Counted from the stretch's first letter, positions 1-7,676 are shown. The stretch is 10,116 nucleotides of DNA from SZAS-79 sp031376265 (GCA_031376265.1 JANMDK010000125.1:1-10116), one strand, 5' to 3'. Notes: a model not told the origin generated them from the letters alone. Program-made: numbers and translations.

Positions 1-1
1 C

Positions 2-829
2 GCAGCCTTCGATCCGGACGTGGCCGACAACTCGCGCCAGGCCACGTTGCGCAAAGGCGTGCGCCTGACCGCCCAGGTGCCGATGATCGTCGGCGCGCAT
101 GCGCAGATCCGCCAGGGGAAAGAGCCGATTGCGCATGACCCGAAATTGAGCCATGCAGCGAATTTCCTCTACATGGTCACCGGCAAGGTCCCGAGCGCGG
201 ATACGGCGAAGCTCATGGACACCGACATGATCCTGCACGCCGAGCATGGCGCGAATGCCTCCACCTTCACCGCGCGCGTCGTGGCGGGAACCGAGGCCAA
301 CCTGCATGCCGCGATCACCGCCGCCATCGCCGCCTTGTCCGGCGCTGCTCACGGCGGCGCAGCCGAGAACGTGATGCACATGGCCAAGGAAGTCGGTGCG
401 CCGGAGAATGCCGCCGCCTATGTGAAGCGGAAGCGCGGCAACAAGGAAGCCGTCATGGGCTTCGGCCACCGCGTCTATCGCGCGGAAGACCCGCGCGCCC
501 GACACATGAAGGCCGGCGTCGAGAAGCTTTCGCGCGAGATGGGCCAGCCACAGTGGTACCAGATCCTCGAGGCGCTGGTGCAGGCCATGAAGCCCTACTC
601 GCGCCTCGGCGTAAACGTGAACGTGGACTTCTACGCGGGTGTCGTCTACTACCTCAACGGCATCCCGGCCGACCTCTTCGTGCCGATCTTCGCGGTCGGC
701 CGCATGCCGGGCTGGGTCGTCTCGGTGCAGGAGCAGCTCGAGAACAATATCCTCATCCGTCCGCTCACGCTGTACAACGGCCCCGAGGCGCGCGACTACG
801 TGGCGATTGAAGAGCGGCGGACAGTCTGA
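2..829 (+). CDS. Citrate synthase, short (type I) form, 3' part of gene
   Basis: The enzyme condenses oxaloacetate with acetyl-CoA to citrate in the cytoplasm (TCA cycle). The frame is open to the left edge, so the N-terminal part is missing; a GTG at 20 is in frame but is almost certainly internal, because short citrate synthases have about 370-390 residues and only about 275 are visible. Counting from that GTG, the catalytic triad of the family can be seen: His111 (GAAHGGAAE), His150 (GFGHRVYRAEDPR) and Asp203 (NVDFYAG). The C-terminal QLENN and IRP segments are also typical. The His150 region resembles CitZ/CitA-type citrate synthases more than PrpC, so I prefer citrate synthase, but 2-methylcitrate synthase activity cannot be excluded. 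The usual LHGGANE loop reads AHGGAAE here. The gene ends 2 bp before an 18-bp palindrome; no hairpin terminator is evident. Confidence 0.93.
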   Translation, partial: AAFDPDVADNSRQATLRKGVRLTAQVPMIVGAHAQIRQGKEPIAHDPKLSHAANFLYMVTGKVPSADTAKLMDTDMILHAEHGANASTFTARVVAGTEANLHAAITAAIAALSGAAHGGAAENVMHMAKEVGAPENAAAYVKRKRGNKEAVMGFGHRVYRAEDPRARHMKAGVEKLSREMGQPQWYQILEALVQAMKPYSRLGVNVNVDFYAGVVYYLNGIPADLFVPIFAVGRMPGWVVSVQEQLENNILIRPLTLYNGPEARDYVAIEERRTV

Positions 830-831
830 AA

Positions 832-849
832 TGTACTGGTATCGGTACA
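832..849 (+). promoter_or_regulatory. 18-bp palindromic operator, copy 1 (upstream of lodA-like gene)
   Basis: The sequence TGTACTGGTATCGGTACA is an inverted repeat with half-sites TGTACTGGT and TGTACCGAT. A related 18-mer lies at 7659-7676, and the two match at 15 of 18 positions when read toward their downstream genes. The four half-sites give a consensus TGTACCGNT. It starts 2 bp after the citrate synthase stop, and 158 bases separate it from the ATG at 1008. Size and symmetry suit a dimeric TetR/AcrR-type regulator; that family is an inference, and no such regulator is encoded in the window. Confidence 0.6.
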
Positions 850-978
850 TCAACTGACAGGATACCTGCGCCAGTTCTACGTCTAACAAAATGAATCTTT
901 CAGATTATATGGCCTTCCCGCGATGCCAAGGGCAACGAAGGTGTTGTACGCGGTGCCCTGAACTGATAGCCTGATCCA

Positions 979-996
979 GGCCGAAACGGCCGGGAG
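979..996 (+). promoter_or_regulatory. Shine-Dalgarno of the lodA-like gene, abutting a small hairpin
   Basis: GGGAG at 992-996 is the only ribosome-binding-like sequence before the ATG at 1008, with a slightly long spacing of 11 bases. Directly in front of it GGCCG-AAA-CGGCC (979-991) can form a 5-bp all-GC stem with a 3-base loop. The stem ends on the base before the Shine-Dalgarno, so it could affect ribosome access. The function is speculative, since short GC stems are common in GC-rich DNA. Confidence 0.4.
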
Positions 997-1007
997 AAAA
1001 TAACACC

Positions 1008-2993
1008 ATGGCAGCCAAAGCGCCCGGAATGACCGCCCCATCCGAATCGCCGGACCTTTCTACGATCGTCCGTGCCGCAATCCATCCGGCGATCGGCGTT
1101 GCGCGAATCGGCAACAGCGCGACCGATTTCTTCTTAGGGCCAGAGGTCAATCAGCCGCTGGCCGAGGCGCCCGGCTTCTATCGGGACGCGGCAGGCGCGT
1201 TGAAACGGCAAGCCGCCCGTTTTCGAATCTACGGCTATGACGCGCAAGGCAGCGTGGTGGCGGAGTTGACTGCCGCGAACGCGCAGATCGGCTGGAGCGT
1301 GCACATGGCCAACCTGAAAGCCGCCTGGTACGAGTTCTCGCAGGCGCTCGACATTCCCGAGTCGGTGACGCAGAACGTGTCCAGTCCCCGGCGCAACGCA
1401 AGCTTCCAGGGCGCGGCCAGAGCCGGCCTTGCGATCGACGGCGGACCGGTCGCCATCTCGGGATGCAACACGTCGGGGCCCGGGTACAAGTCCACCGGCA
1501 TGTTTCTTGACATGCCGGTGTATCTCGGCGAATTGCGCACTGACGCCGACGGACGGCTCATCGTGCTCGGCGGTGTCGGCAACTCGGCTTCGCCGACGAA
1601 CGCACCGCTCCTGAATTTTGCCAACAACGACGGCTGGTACGACGACACCTCGGATGGGCCCGTTTCCGCCACGGTCGTCGTTCAAGGCAACGTGGTCCCG
1701 GTCGATCCCGCCTGGGTGGTGGTCGCCCCGCCGAACTACGCGCCGAACCTGAAAACAGTCCGCACAATGCATGACCTGATCGCGGACATGTTCATCCCGG
1801 ACGGGCGGCCTTCGCCTCCCCCGGTGTCGTTCACCAGGGACATCCTTCCGATCTTCGAACGCATGAGCGGGTTGCAGTGGACGAACTACGGGTTTGCAAA
1901 CGCCTTCGGCCACGGAGCCCCCCTGAATTTCGGCAGCGCGGATTTTCTCGCCTGGGCGAGCGTGCCATTGCGGATGCCCGTCGACCTGTACGCCGAGAAG
2001 CGGCTCATCATCGCCAATTCGTTCCGCGATTTCGGCCGGGACGGCTATTCGCCGACGCCGCTGCCCTGGATTTACGGCGACGCGATCAGCAGATCGCCGC
2101 CGAAATCGGACAACGTGAACGCCTCGCTCAGCCCGACCCAGCTGCGTGCGCTGGCGCAGTGGGCCGCCGGGAATTTCGCCGGCGACTACGACCCGTCGGC
2201 CGAGCCGCCGCGATCAATCGACGCCGTGCCGCTTGCCGGCCAACCCGCCATGCTCGACCGTGCGGCGCTCGAGTTCTGCCTCGCCGACGCCTTCCATCCG
2301 GGCTGCGAGATGACCTGGCCGATGCGCCATGCGGGCATGTATATGTCCCCCTACAGGATCCGTCCGGCGAATCCCGGCATGCCGCAGCCGGACTACGGCA
2401 ACGCGCTTGCGCCGGACAATGTGCTGGCGCCGGACGGCCCGCTCCAGGCCCAATGGCCCGGCGGCCTGACGCGATGGATGGCGGTGCCCTGGCAAACCGA
2501 CACGGCCAGCTGCCTCTCTGGCTATGTGCCTGAATACGATCCCTACCTGCCCACATTCTGGCCGGCGCGCGTTCCGAACCACGTGCTCGACGAACCCGAG
2601 TACAGGATCGTCGTCGACGAATCCCAGCCGCGCGAAACGCGCCTCGCCGCATTCGGAATCCGCAGAAGTTGGCCCGGTGTCCTGCCCGGGAACGACCACA
2701 ATGCGCAGGTCGATGCAATGGTGACGCTGTTCCCCTTCATGGGGATCGCGGAGGAAAGGCCCGGCGTCGCCGGCGACCCTGATTTTCCGCCCGTCATGCA
2801 GGTCACGGTGCTGCCTGATTTCCATCGGCCGCCGGCTGACCCGGTTCCGTCTGCGGAAGGCCAGCTGAACCATGCGTACGCACCGCGTCCGGGCGCCCGG
2901 CGCGCCCCGCAAGGCCGGGGATATGCGCCAAGCGCGGACGGAACCTTCATGGGCCGGTTCCCGAATCGGCCGCGCCACCCGGCAGTCCGCTAG
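1008..2993 (+). CDS. LodA-like CTQ quinoprotein (L-amino-acid/amine oxidase)
   Basis: Enzymes of this family (L-lysine 6-oxidase LodA, glycine oxidase GoxA) oxidatively deaminate amino acids or amines, releasing ammonia and H2O2. They use a cysteine tryptophylquinone cofactor made from their own side chains. The 661-residue product has the family pattern: an N-terminal HPAIGVARIGNS segment (26-37), FFLGPE (41-46), a VHMANLKAAWYEF block (98-110), PGCEMTWPMRHAG (431-443), and TRWMAVPWQTDTASC (488-502). Cys502 should correspond to the CTQ cysteine (LodA Cys516), Trp555 (RRSW) to the CTQ tryptophan, Asp498 to LodA Asp512, and Cys433 to LodA Cys448. There is no signal peptide or membrane segment. 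The tail after about residue 604 is rich in Pro, Arg and Ala. The substrate cannot be read from sequence. The gene is followed by its expected maturation partner and preceded by an operator. The start is ATG with GGGAG 11 bases upstream. Confidence 0.9.
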   Translation: MAAKAPGMTAPSESPDLSTIVRAAIHPAIGVARIGNSATDFFLGPEVNQPLAEAPGFYRDAAGALKRQAARFRIYGYDAQGSVVAELTAANAQIGWSVHMANLKAAWYEFSQALDIPESVTQNVSSPRRNASFQGAARAGLAIDGGPVAISGCNTSGPGYKSTGMFLDMPVYLGELRTDADGRLIVLGGVGNSASPTNAPLLNFANNDGWYDDTSDGPVSATVVVQGNVVPVDPAWVVVAPPNYAPNLKTVRTMHDLIADMFIPDGRPSPPPVSFTRDILPIFERMSGLQWTNYGFANAFGHGAPLNFGSADFLAWASVPLRMPVDLYAEKRLIIANSFRDFGRDGYSPTPLPWIYGDAISRSPPKSDNVNASLSPTQLRALAQWAAGNFAGDYDPSAEPPRSIDAVPLAGQPAMLDRAALEFCLADAFHPGCEMTWPMRHAGMYMSPYRIRPANPGMPQPDYGNALAPDNVLAPDGPLQAQWPGGLTRWMAVPWQTDTASCLSGYVPEYDPYLPTFWPARVPNHVLDEPEYRIVVDESQPRETRLAAFGIRRSWPGVLPGNDHNAQVDAMVTLFPFMGIAEERPGVAGDPDFPPVMQVTVLPDFHRPPADPVPSAEGQLNHAYAPRPGARRAPQGRGYAPSADGTFMGRFPNRPRHPAVR

Positions 2994-3018
2994 CGCAAGT
3001 CGCGTCGGCCGTGGTCCC

Positions 3019-4131
3019 GTGATCGAGGCTGATGTGCTCATTGCGGGCGCAGGCCCGGCGGGGGCTTCGCTCGCGCTTGCCGTGACCGCCACCGGGCCAT
3101 GGCGGGTCATCCTGGTCGATCGCCCGGTCCGTTCCTTCCGCCAGGGCGAGACCCTGCCCGGCGCAGCACGCGCCTTGCTTCGCGACTTGGGCGTGCTCCA
3201 GCAGTTCGAGAGTGACCTGCATGCGCGGAGCCTGGGACTCGCCTCGCTCTGGGGATCGGACCGCCTCGAGCGGCGCGACGCCTTCGCGGATCCGCACGGT
3301 CCCGGCTGGCGCCTCGACCGCCCGCGGTTCGAGCGGGGGCTGCTGGATGAGGCCGTGCGCAGGGGCTGCCGCCTGGTCCGGCCGGCCGCGGTCACCGGGC
3401 TCGAGCGTGACACCCATTCGCGGCCCTGGCTGGTGCGGATCCAGGCCGCATCGGGCGAGCCCGAAGAAGTGCGTTGCCGCTTCGTGGTGGATGCGTCCGG
3501 CCGCCGCGCGTCGCTTGCCCGCCGTCTCGGCGTCCGGCAGTTGCGCGTCGACAATCTCGTCTGCGACACGCTCGTCCTGCCGCCCGCCGCGGCGACCGAC
3601 CTCGATGGATTTTCAATCGTCGAGGCGGCGCCGAACGGCTGGTTCTACGCGACGGGGCTGCAGTCGGGGGCGCGCCTCATCGCCTTCCACACCGACTTCG
3701 ATCTTGCGGAGCGTGGCCTCCGCGACCCGCCGGCCTTCCTCGCGACCATCGCCGGCAGCAGGCTGCTGCACCGGTTCGCGCCTGATCGCGCGGCTTGCGG
3801 ACCGGTGTCGCGGGTCGCGGCCTGGGGCGGACGGCTGGCGCGCTGCACGGGTCCTGGATGGGCAGCGGTCGGGGACGCCGCTTGCTGCCTGGACCCCTTG
3901 TCCTCCCAAGGCGTGTTCAATGCGCTTTATGGCGGCCTGAGGCTGGGGCAGGCTATCGCGACCGGCCTACGCGCTGGCACGGAACGGGCGATCGACGGTT
4001 ACGCAGGGGAGATCGAATCCGTCTGGGCCGCCTACAGGCGGCATTCCCGCAGCTACTACGCTGCCGAGACGCGCTGGGCCGCGCGGCCCTTCTGGCGCCG
4101 GCGCGCAGAATCGGGACCTGCTCTGCCCTGA
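3019..4131 (+). CDS. LodB-like FAD-dependent CTQ-maturation protein
   Basis: In characterised systems LodB-type flavoproteins are needed to form the CTQ cofactor of LodA/GoxA post-translationally, acting in the cytoplasm on the oxidase encoded beside them. From the GTG at 3019 the product has 370 residues. It opens with a Rossmann FAD site (GAGPAG at 10-15), has VVDASGR at about 156-162, and a second FAD motif GDAACCLDP at 285-293. The C-terminal YYAAETRWAARPFW stretch fits the LodB/halogenase-like group. The WxWxIP motif of tryptophan halogenases is absent (GWFYA occurs instead). The start is uncertain: the frame is open upstream and ATGs at 2872 and 2923 would overlap lodA. The 2872 ATG has GGAAGG 11 bases before it but adds 49 basic, low-complexity residues ahead of the FAD fold, so I chose 3019, which lies 25 bp after the lodA-like stop and has no clear Shine-Dalgarno, as expected for coupled translation. 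It ends 3 bp from the convergent cyclase stop. Confidence 0.85.
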   Translation: MIEADVLIAGAGPAGASLALAVTATGPWRVILVDRPVRSFRQGETLPGAARALLRDLGVLQQFESDLHARSLGLASLWGSDRLERRDAFADPHGPGWRLDRPRFERGLLDEAVRRGCRLVRPAAVTGLERDTHSRPWLVRIQAASGEPEEVRCRFVVDASGRRASLARRLGVRQLRVDNLVCDTLVLPPAAATDLDGFSIVEAAPNGWFYATGLQSGARLIAFHTDFDLAERGLRDPPAFLATIAGSRLLHRFAPDRAACGPVSRVAAWGGRLARCTGPGWAAVGDAACCLDPLSSQGVFNALYGGLRLGQAIATGLRAGTERAIDGYAGEIESVWAAYRRHSRSYYAAETRWAARPFWRRRAESGPALP

Positions 4132-4134
4132 GCG

Positions 4135-7100
4135 CTATTGCGGGTGTGATGTCGGCGCGTCGGCGTCGGCAAGCCAATAGGCCATGTCCAACTCGCGGTA
4201 CATCGCCACCGCACTGGCGAGCAGCTCTGCCGCTTCTGCGCTTCTGCCGGTGCGGCGGTAAAGATTTCCCAGTCCTCGGCGGCAGTGGGCAATGATGGGA
4301 CGGATGCCCCGCGCGTCGGCAAGCGCCAGCGCCTCCCGGTAGTACGGCTCAGCTCCCGCAGGGTCGACGCCTCCGGGCTGAGCGGCGATGTCGCCGAGCA
4401 GGTGGAGCGCATGGGCAGCGTAGCCCAGGTGATGCGGGGAGGATTCGATCACGCGATGGGCGTAGCCGCGCGCGCGGTCCGCCATTCCAAGCGCCATTGA
4501 AGCGCGGCCCATCGAAAAGTACGCCCAGCCCAGGTATCCCGAGAGGCCGCCCTCTGCGAGGGTCCGGGCGAATTGCTCGCACTCGTCGAGTTGCGCGAGC
4601 GCTTCGTCCTGCTCACCGAGCTGGGCGAGCGCCCATGCGCGTGAGCCAATCGCAGAAGGAATCTGAAGAGCGATGTTGCCGGCCTGCAACGCGTCGATCC
4701 AGTGATCGAGCGGCCCGCGCGCCTTCGACCAGTCGCCCTTCAGGAGGTAAAGGGTTCCTGCGGCGCGATACGCAATGGCGACGTGCAACGCATGCTTGGT
4801 TGGCAGGGCGAGGCGGATCGCTTCCGCCTGGACCTCGACGCCCTCATCGAACCGGCCGAGCTCGGCCAGGCTCATGACCAGCAGGATGCGATCGAAAATC
4901 GATGCCGGAGCAATGTTGCCGAGGTACTCGTAAACCCACTCTGCGGGCAGAACCGCGAGGTTCGCCGTGGCCAATTCGACCACGCGGTCGTAGTCGCCAC
5001 GATAGTAGTGCGTCTGCGCGAGAACGCTGGTGGAAAGAATCTGAAGCTTGGTCTCCCCGAGCCGCCTGGCGATCTCCAGCGCGCGGGTACCGGATTGGAC
5101 CGCCTCGTCCAGCTCGCCGAGCAGCGCGTGGCTGCTCGTCATGGTGGCGAAAACCTGGCATGTGCGTAGGTCGTCGTTCAAGCGCCGTGCGATGACTTCG
5201 GCTTCGCGCGCCCGCTCGAGCGAGGGGCGAATCTCGCCGAGGGAAATCAGCACCGGCCGCAACTCGAGATAGATGTCGAAAGCCTGCTGCAGCGTCGTCG
5301 CGCTCTCCGGCATCAGCTTGAGGATCCCGAGGGCCTGCTCGAACGAGTCGCGGGCGTCCTGGAGCGCCAGGCGTCCGGAGGCCTTGAGTCCGGCCTGCCT
5401 CAGATAGACCGCGGCCTTTTCGTGCACCGCGCCGCGCAGGGAATGGTGGGCAAGCCTTTCCACGTGCTCGCCGAGCCGGTCCGCGTAGAGCTGCTCCATC
5501 GAAGCGAGGATCCGCGCGTGCAGCGCGCTGCGTCGATCCTGCAGCAGGCCGCCCAGCGCCACTTCGTGAGACAGCGCATGCTTGAACGTGTACTCGATTT
5601 CCGGGAACAGCCGGGCCTCGTAAAGGAACTCGGCCGCCTGCAGCCGGCCGAGCGCCAAAAGAAAGTCCTCCTCGGACTGTTCGGCAATCGCGTGCAGCAG
5701 GGGGAACGGCACATCCTTGCCGATCACCGCTGCGGCCTGCAGCAGCCGCTTGTCCTCCACGGGAAGCCGGTCTATGCGGGCTGCGAGGATCGCCTGCGCC
5801 GTGGCCGGGAGCTGAAGACTCTGGCTGGGCCCGCGTGTGCGGTAAGCGCCTCGCGCTCCCTCCAGCGCGCCCGTCTCGACCAGCGCCCGCACGCTTTCCT
5901 CGAGGAAAAAAGGGTTGCAGTCGGTGCGCTCGATCAGGCGCAGCTTGAGTTCCTTCGTGCTCGGATCCGCGCCGAGCAAACCCTCAAGGAGTTCTGCGGC
6001 CGTGGCGGTCGCCAGCGTGTCCAACCCGATAAGCCGGTAGTACGTCTTGGTTGCCCATGCGTGCCGGTACTCCGGCCGGTAATTTGCGAGCAGCAGCAGG
6101 CGCGCAGTCGGCAGTCCCTCGACCAGCAGATCGAGGAAGGCCTGCGTTTCGGAGTCGATCCAGTGCAGGTCCTCGAACACCAGCAGCACCGGCTGGACCT
6201 GGCTCTCCCGCAGGAACAGCCGCTTCAGCGCATCCTGCGTGCGCCGCTTGCGCTCGAGCGGCGCCAGTTGCTCCCAATCGGGATCGCCGATCGAGACCTC
6301 GAGAAGGGACAGGAATACAGGCAGCATCGGTTCGAGGGAGCGATCCAGGGACAGGATCTTGCCGGTGACTTTCTCGCGCGATTTGCGGCGGTCATCGCGA
6401 GGCTCGATGCCGAAGTAGCCGCGCAGGAGCTCGATGACGGGCAAGTACGTCGTGGACTTGCCGTAGGACACCGCCGCGCATCGCAGGATCAGCCAGTCGC
6501 CGCTGCCGGGGGACTGCATGAACTCCCAGGCCAGGCGCGATTTTCCCACTCCGGGCTCGCCGACGATGGCGGCCACCTGGCCGCGTCCGCCCGCCGCGCG
6601 CTGCAGCGCCTCCCTGAGGCGTTCGAACTCGGCGTCGCGTCCGACGAAGCGCGTGAGTCCGCGCAGGACCGCGGCTTGCAGCCGGCCACGCACGTCGCTC
6701 GCGCCGTCGAGGCGGTAGACTTCGATCGGCGCGGCGCGGCCCTTGACTGCCGTAGGGCCCATCGACTTCACGATGACGAAGCCCTCGGCGAGCGCCATGG
6801 TGTCGGGGGCCAGCAGAACGGTGCCCGGATCGGCGAGCTGTTCCATGCGCGCGGCGAGGTGAGTGGTCTGGCCTACCGCGGTGTAGTCCATATGGAGGTC
6901 CGAGCCGATCGCCCGCACCAACACTTCGCCGGAGTTAAGCCCCACCCGCAATCGGATCGGGACGCCATAGGTCCGGCGCGCCTCTTCAGCGTACTTCTGT
7001 GCCGACTCCTGCATGCGCAACGCGGAGTAGCAGGCCCGCACCGCATGATCCTCGTGGGCGAGGGGGGCGCCGAAGAGCGCCATGATTCCATCCCCCATGA

Positions 7101-7500
7101 CCTGATTGACGGTGCCCTCGTAGCGGTGAACGGCCTCCATCATCAACTCGATCACGGGATCGAGGAGCTTGCGGGCCACTTCGGGATCGCGGTCGGAGAG
7201 CAGTTCCATCGATCCTTTCAGGTCTGCGAACAGGACCGTGACCTGTTTTCGCTCCCCTTCGAGGGCGCTCTTCGAGGTAAGAATCTTCTCGGCCAGATGG
7301 ATTGGCGTGTAGCTCCCGGGAGAAGCAGGCACGGGAGGCGGCTGAGCGGCCCCGACCGGGTGAGCGCATTCCGGACAGAACTTCGCGGTAGCCGGGAGTT
7401 CGCTGGCACAGTTCGGGCATCCGCGCGCCAGCGGCGTGGCGCACTCCTCGCAGAACTTGGCCCCTACCCGATTCTCGTGGCGACACTTCGAGCACTTCAT
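4135..7500 (-). CDS. Zinc-ribbon/class III nucleotide cyclase/STAND ATPase/TPR protein
   Basis: This is a 1121-residue multidomain signalling protein. Residues 1-50 form a double zinc ribbon with four CxxC pairs (Cys3/6, 17/20, 28/31, 42/45). About 84-265 is a class III adenylate/guanylate cyclase domain with both metal aspartates (Asp93 in FADLKGS, Asp137 in MGDGIMALFG) and Arg218 in HLAARME. About 285-560 is a STAND/AAA_16-type ATPase with Walker A GEPGVGKS (314-321) and Walker B LLVFEDLHWID (439-449), as in MalT-like regulators. From about 700 to 1110 it consists of TPR-like helical repeats. There are no membrane segments, so it is probably cytoplasmic, with ATP and ligand or protein binding controlling cyclase output. 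Gln133, Thr207 and His214 sit where canonical cyclases have the purine-selecting Lys and Asp and the transition-state Asn, so ATP versus GTP use cannot be assigned. Start ATG has AAAGGG 5 bases upstream. A palindromic operator lies 158 bases before it. Confidence 0.9.
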   Translation of the reverse strand: MKCSKCRHENRVGAKFCEECATPLARGCPNCASELPATAKFCPECAHPVGAAQPPPVPASPGSYTPIHLAEKILTSKSALEGERKQVTVLFADLKGSMELLSDRDPEVARKLLDPVIELMMEAVHRYEGTVNQVMGDGIMALFGAPLAHEDHAVRACYSALRMQESAQKYAEEARRTYGVPIRLRVGLNSGEVLVRAIGSDLHMDYTAVGQTTHLAARMEQLADPGTVLLAPDTMALAEGFVIVKSMGPTAVKGRAAPIEVYRLDGASDVRGRLQAAVLRGLTRFVGRDAEFERLREALQRAAGGRGQVAAIVGEPGVGKSRLAWEFMQSPGSGDWLILRCAAVSYGKSTTYLPVIELLRGYFGIEPRDDRRKSREKVTGKILSLDRSLEPMLPVFLSLLEVSIGDPDWEQLAPLERKRRTQDALKRLFLRESQVQPVLLVFEDLHWIDSETQAFLDLLVEGLPTARLLLLANYRPEYRHAWATKTYYRLIGLDTLATATAAELLEGLLGADPSTKELKLRLIERTDCNPFFLEESVRALVETGALEGARGAYRTRGPSQSLQLPATAQAILAARIDRLPVEDKRLLQAAAVIGKDVPFPLLHAIAEQSEEDFLLALGRLQAAEFLYEARLFPEIEYTFKHALSHEVALGGLLQDRRSALHARILASMEQLYADRLGEHVERLAHHSLRGAVHEKAAVYLRQAGLKASGRLALQDARDSFEQALGILKLMPESATTLQQAFDIYLELRPVLISLGEIRPSLERAREAEVIARRLNDDLRTCQVFATMTSSHALLGELDEAVQSGTRALEIARRLGETKLQILSTSVLAQTHYYRGDYDRVVELATANLAVLPAEWVYEYLGNIAPASIFDRILLVMSLAELGRFDEGVEVQAEAIRLALPTKHALHVAIAYRAAGTLYLLKGDWSKARGPLDHWIDALQAGNIALQIPSAIGSRAWALAQLGEQDEALAQLDECEQFARTLAEGGLSGYLGWAYFSMGRASMALGMADRARGYAHRVIESSPHHLGYAAHALHLLGDIAAQPGGVDPAGAEPYYREALALADARGIRPIIAHCRRGLGNLYRRTGRSAEAAELLASAVAMYRELDMAYWLADADAPTSHPQ

Positions 7501-7505
7501 CCGAT

Positions 7506-7511
7506 CCCTTT
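7506..7511 (-). promoter_or_regulatory. Shine-Dalgarno of the cyclase gene
   Basis: Read on the - strand, AAAGGG lies 5 bases before the ATG whose first base is 7500. This supports that start, which also places the first zinc-ribbon cysteine at residue 3. Confidence 0.5.
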
Positions 7512-7658
7512 GGGTTTAGCTCGACGATGTGCGAACCCTTCGACCGAGGGGCTTGGAACCCGCGGCGCCCGGTCGGGAGCAGTCTACGCCAACGGGATGC
7601 GGATGATCTTCATGCGGGTTCCTTCACTGATCACCGTGATGCGCAGTCAGCCCTGAAT

Positions 7659-7676
7659 TGTACCGTTACCGATACA
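7659..7676 (-). promoter_or_regulatory. 18-bp palindromic operator, copy 2 (upstream of cyclase gene)
   Basis: Read toward the cyclase gene the site is TGTATCGGTAACGGTACA, an imperfect inverted repeat with half-sites TGTATCGGT and TGTACCGTT. It matches the copy at 832-849 at 15 of 18 positions in the same orientation relative to the downstream gene. Exactly 158 bases separate it from the cyclase ATG, the same as for copy 1 and its gene. TACAAT, a good -10-like hexamer, overlaps its downstream end, although no convincing -35 was found. It lies in the 246-bp gap between the hydroxylase stop (7747) and the cyclase start (7500); otherwise I see no gene or clear terminator in that gap. Confidence 0.6.

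Noticed and set aside
2..829. 2-methylcitrate synthase (PrpC) assignment
   Set aside because: The GFGHRVY segment differs from the GFGHPVY typical of PrpC, and no prp genes are visible nearby; it is left as a possible side activity.
854..887. Possible sigma-70 promoter (CTGACA as -35) just after operator copy 1
   Set aside because: CTGACA matches the -35 consensus well, but no acceptable -10 hexamer occurs at 16-18 bp spacing; the best candidate (TCTAAC) is 22 bp away.
2214..3569. 451-codon open frame on the - strand across the lodA/lodB junction
   Set aside because: It has no recognisable domain and a biased Arg/Ser composition, and both overlapping + strand genes are strongly supported.
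3019..4131. Tryptophan halogenase assignment for the LodB-like gene
   Set aside because: The FAD fold is related, but the WxWxIP motif is missing and the gene directly follows a LodA-like oxidase, which favours the maturation role.
5422..7656. 744-codon open frame on the + strand, antisense to the cyclase gene
   Set aside because: It lacks recognisable domains, is rich in Arg/Gln/Leu and mirrors the codon pattern of the well-supported cyclase gene. It also runs through the intergenic region and operator copy 2, as expected for a GC-driven shadow frame.
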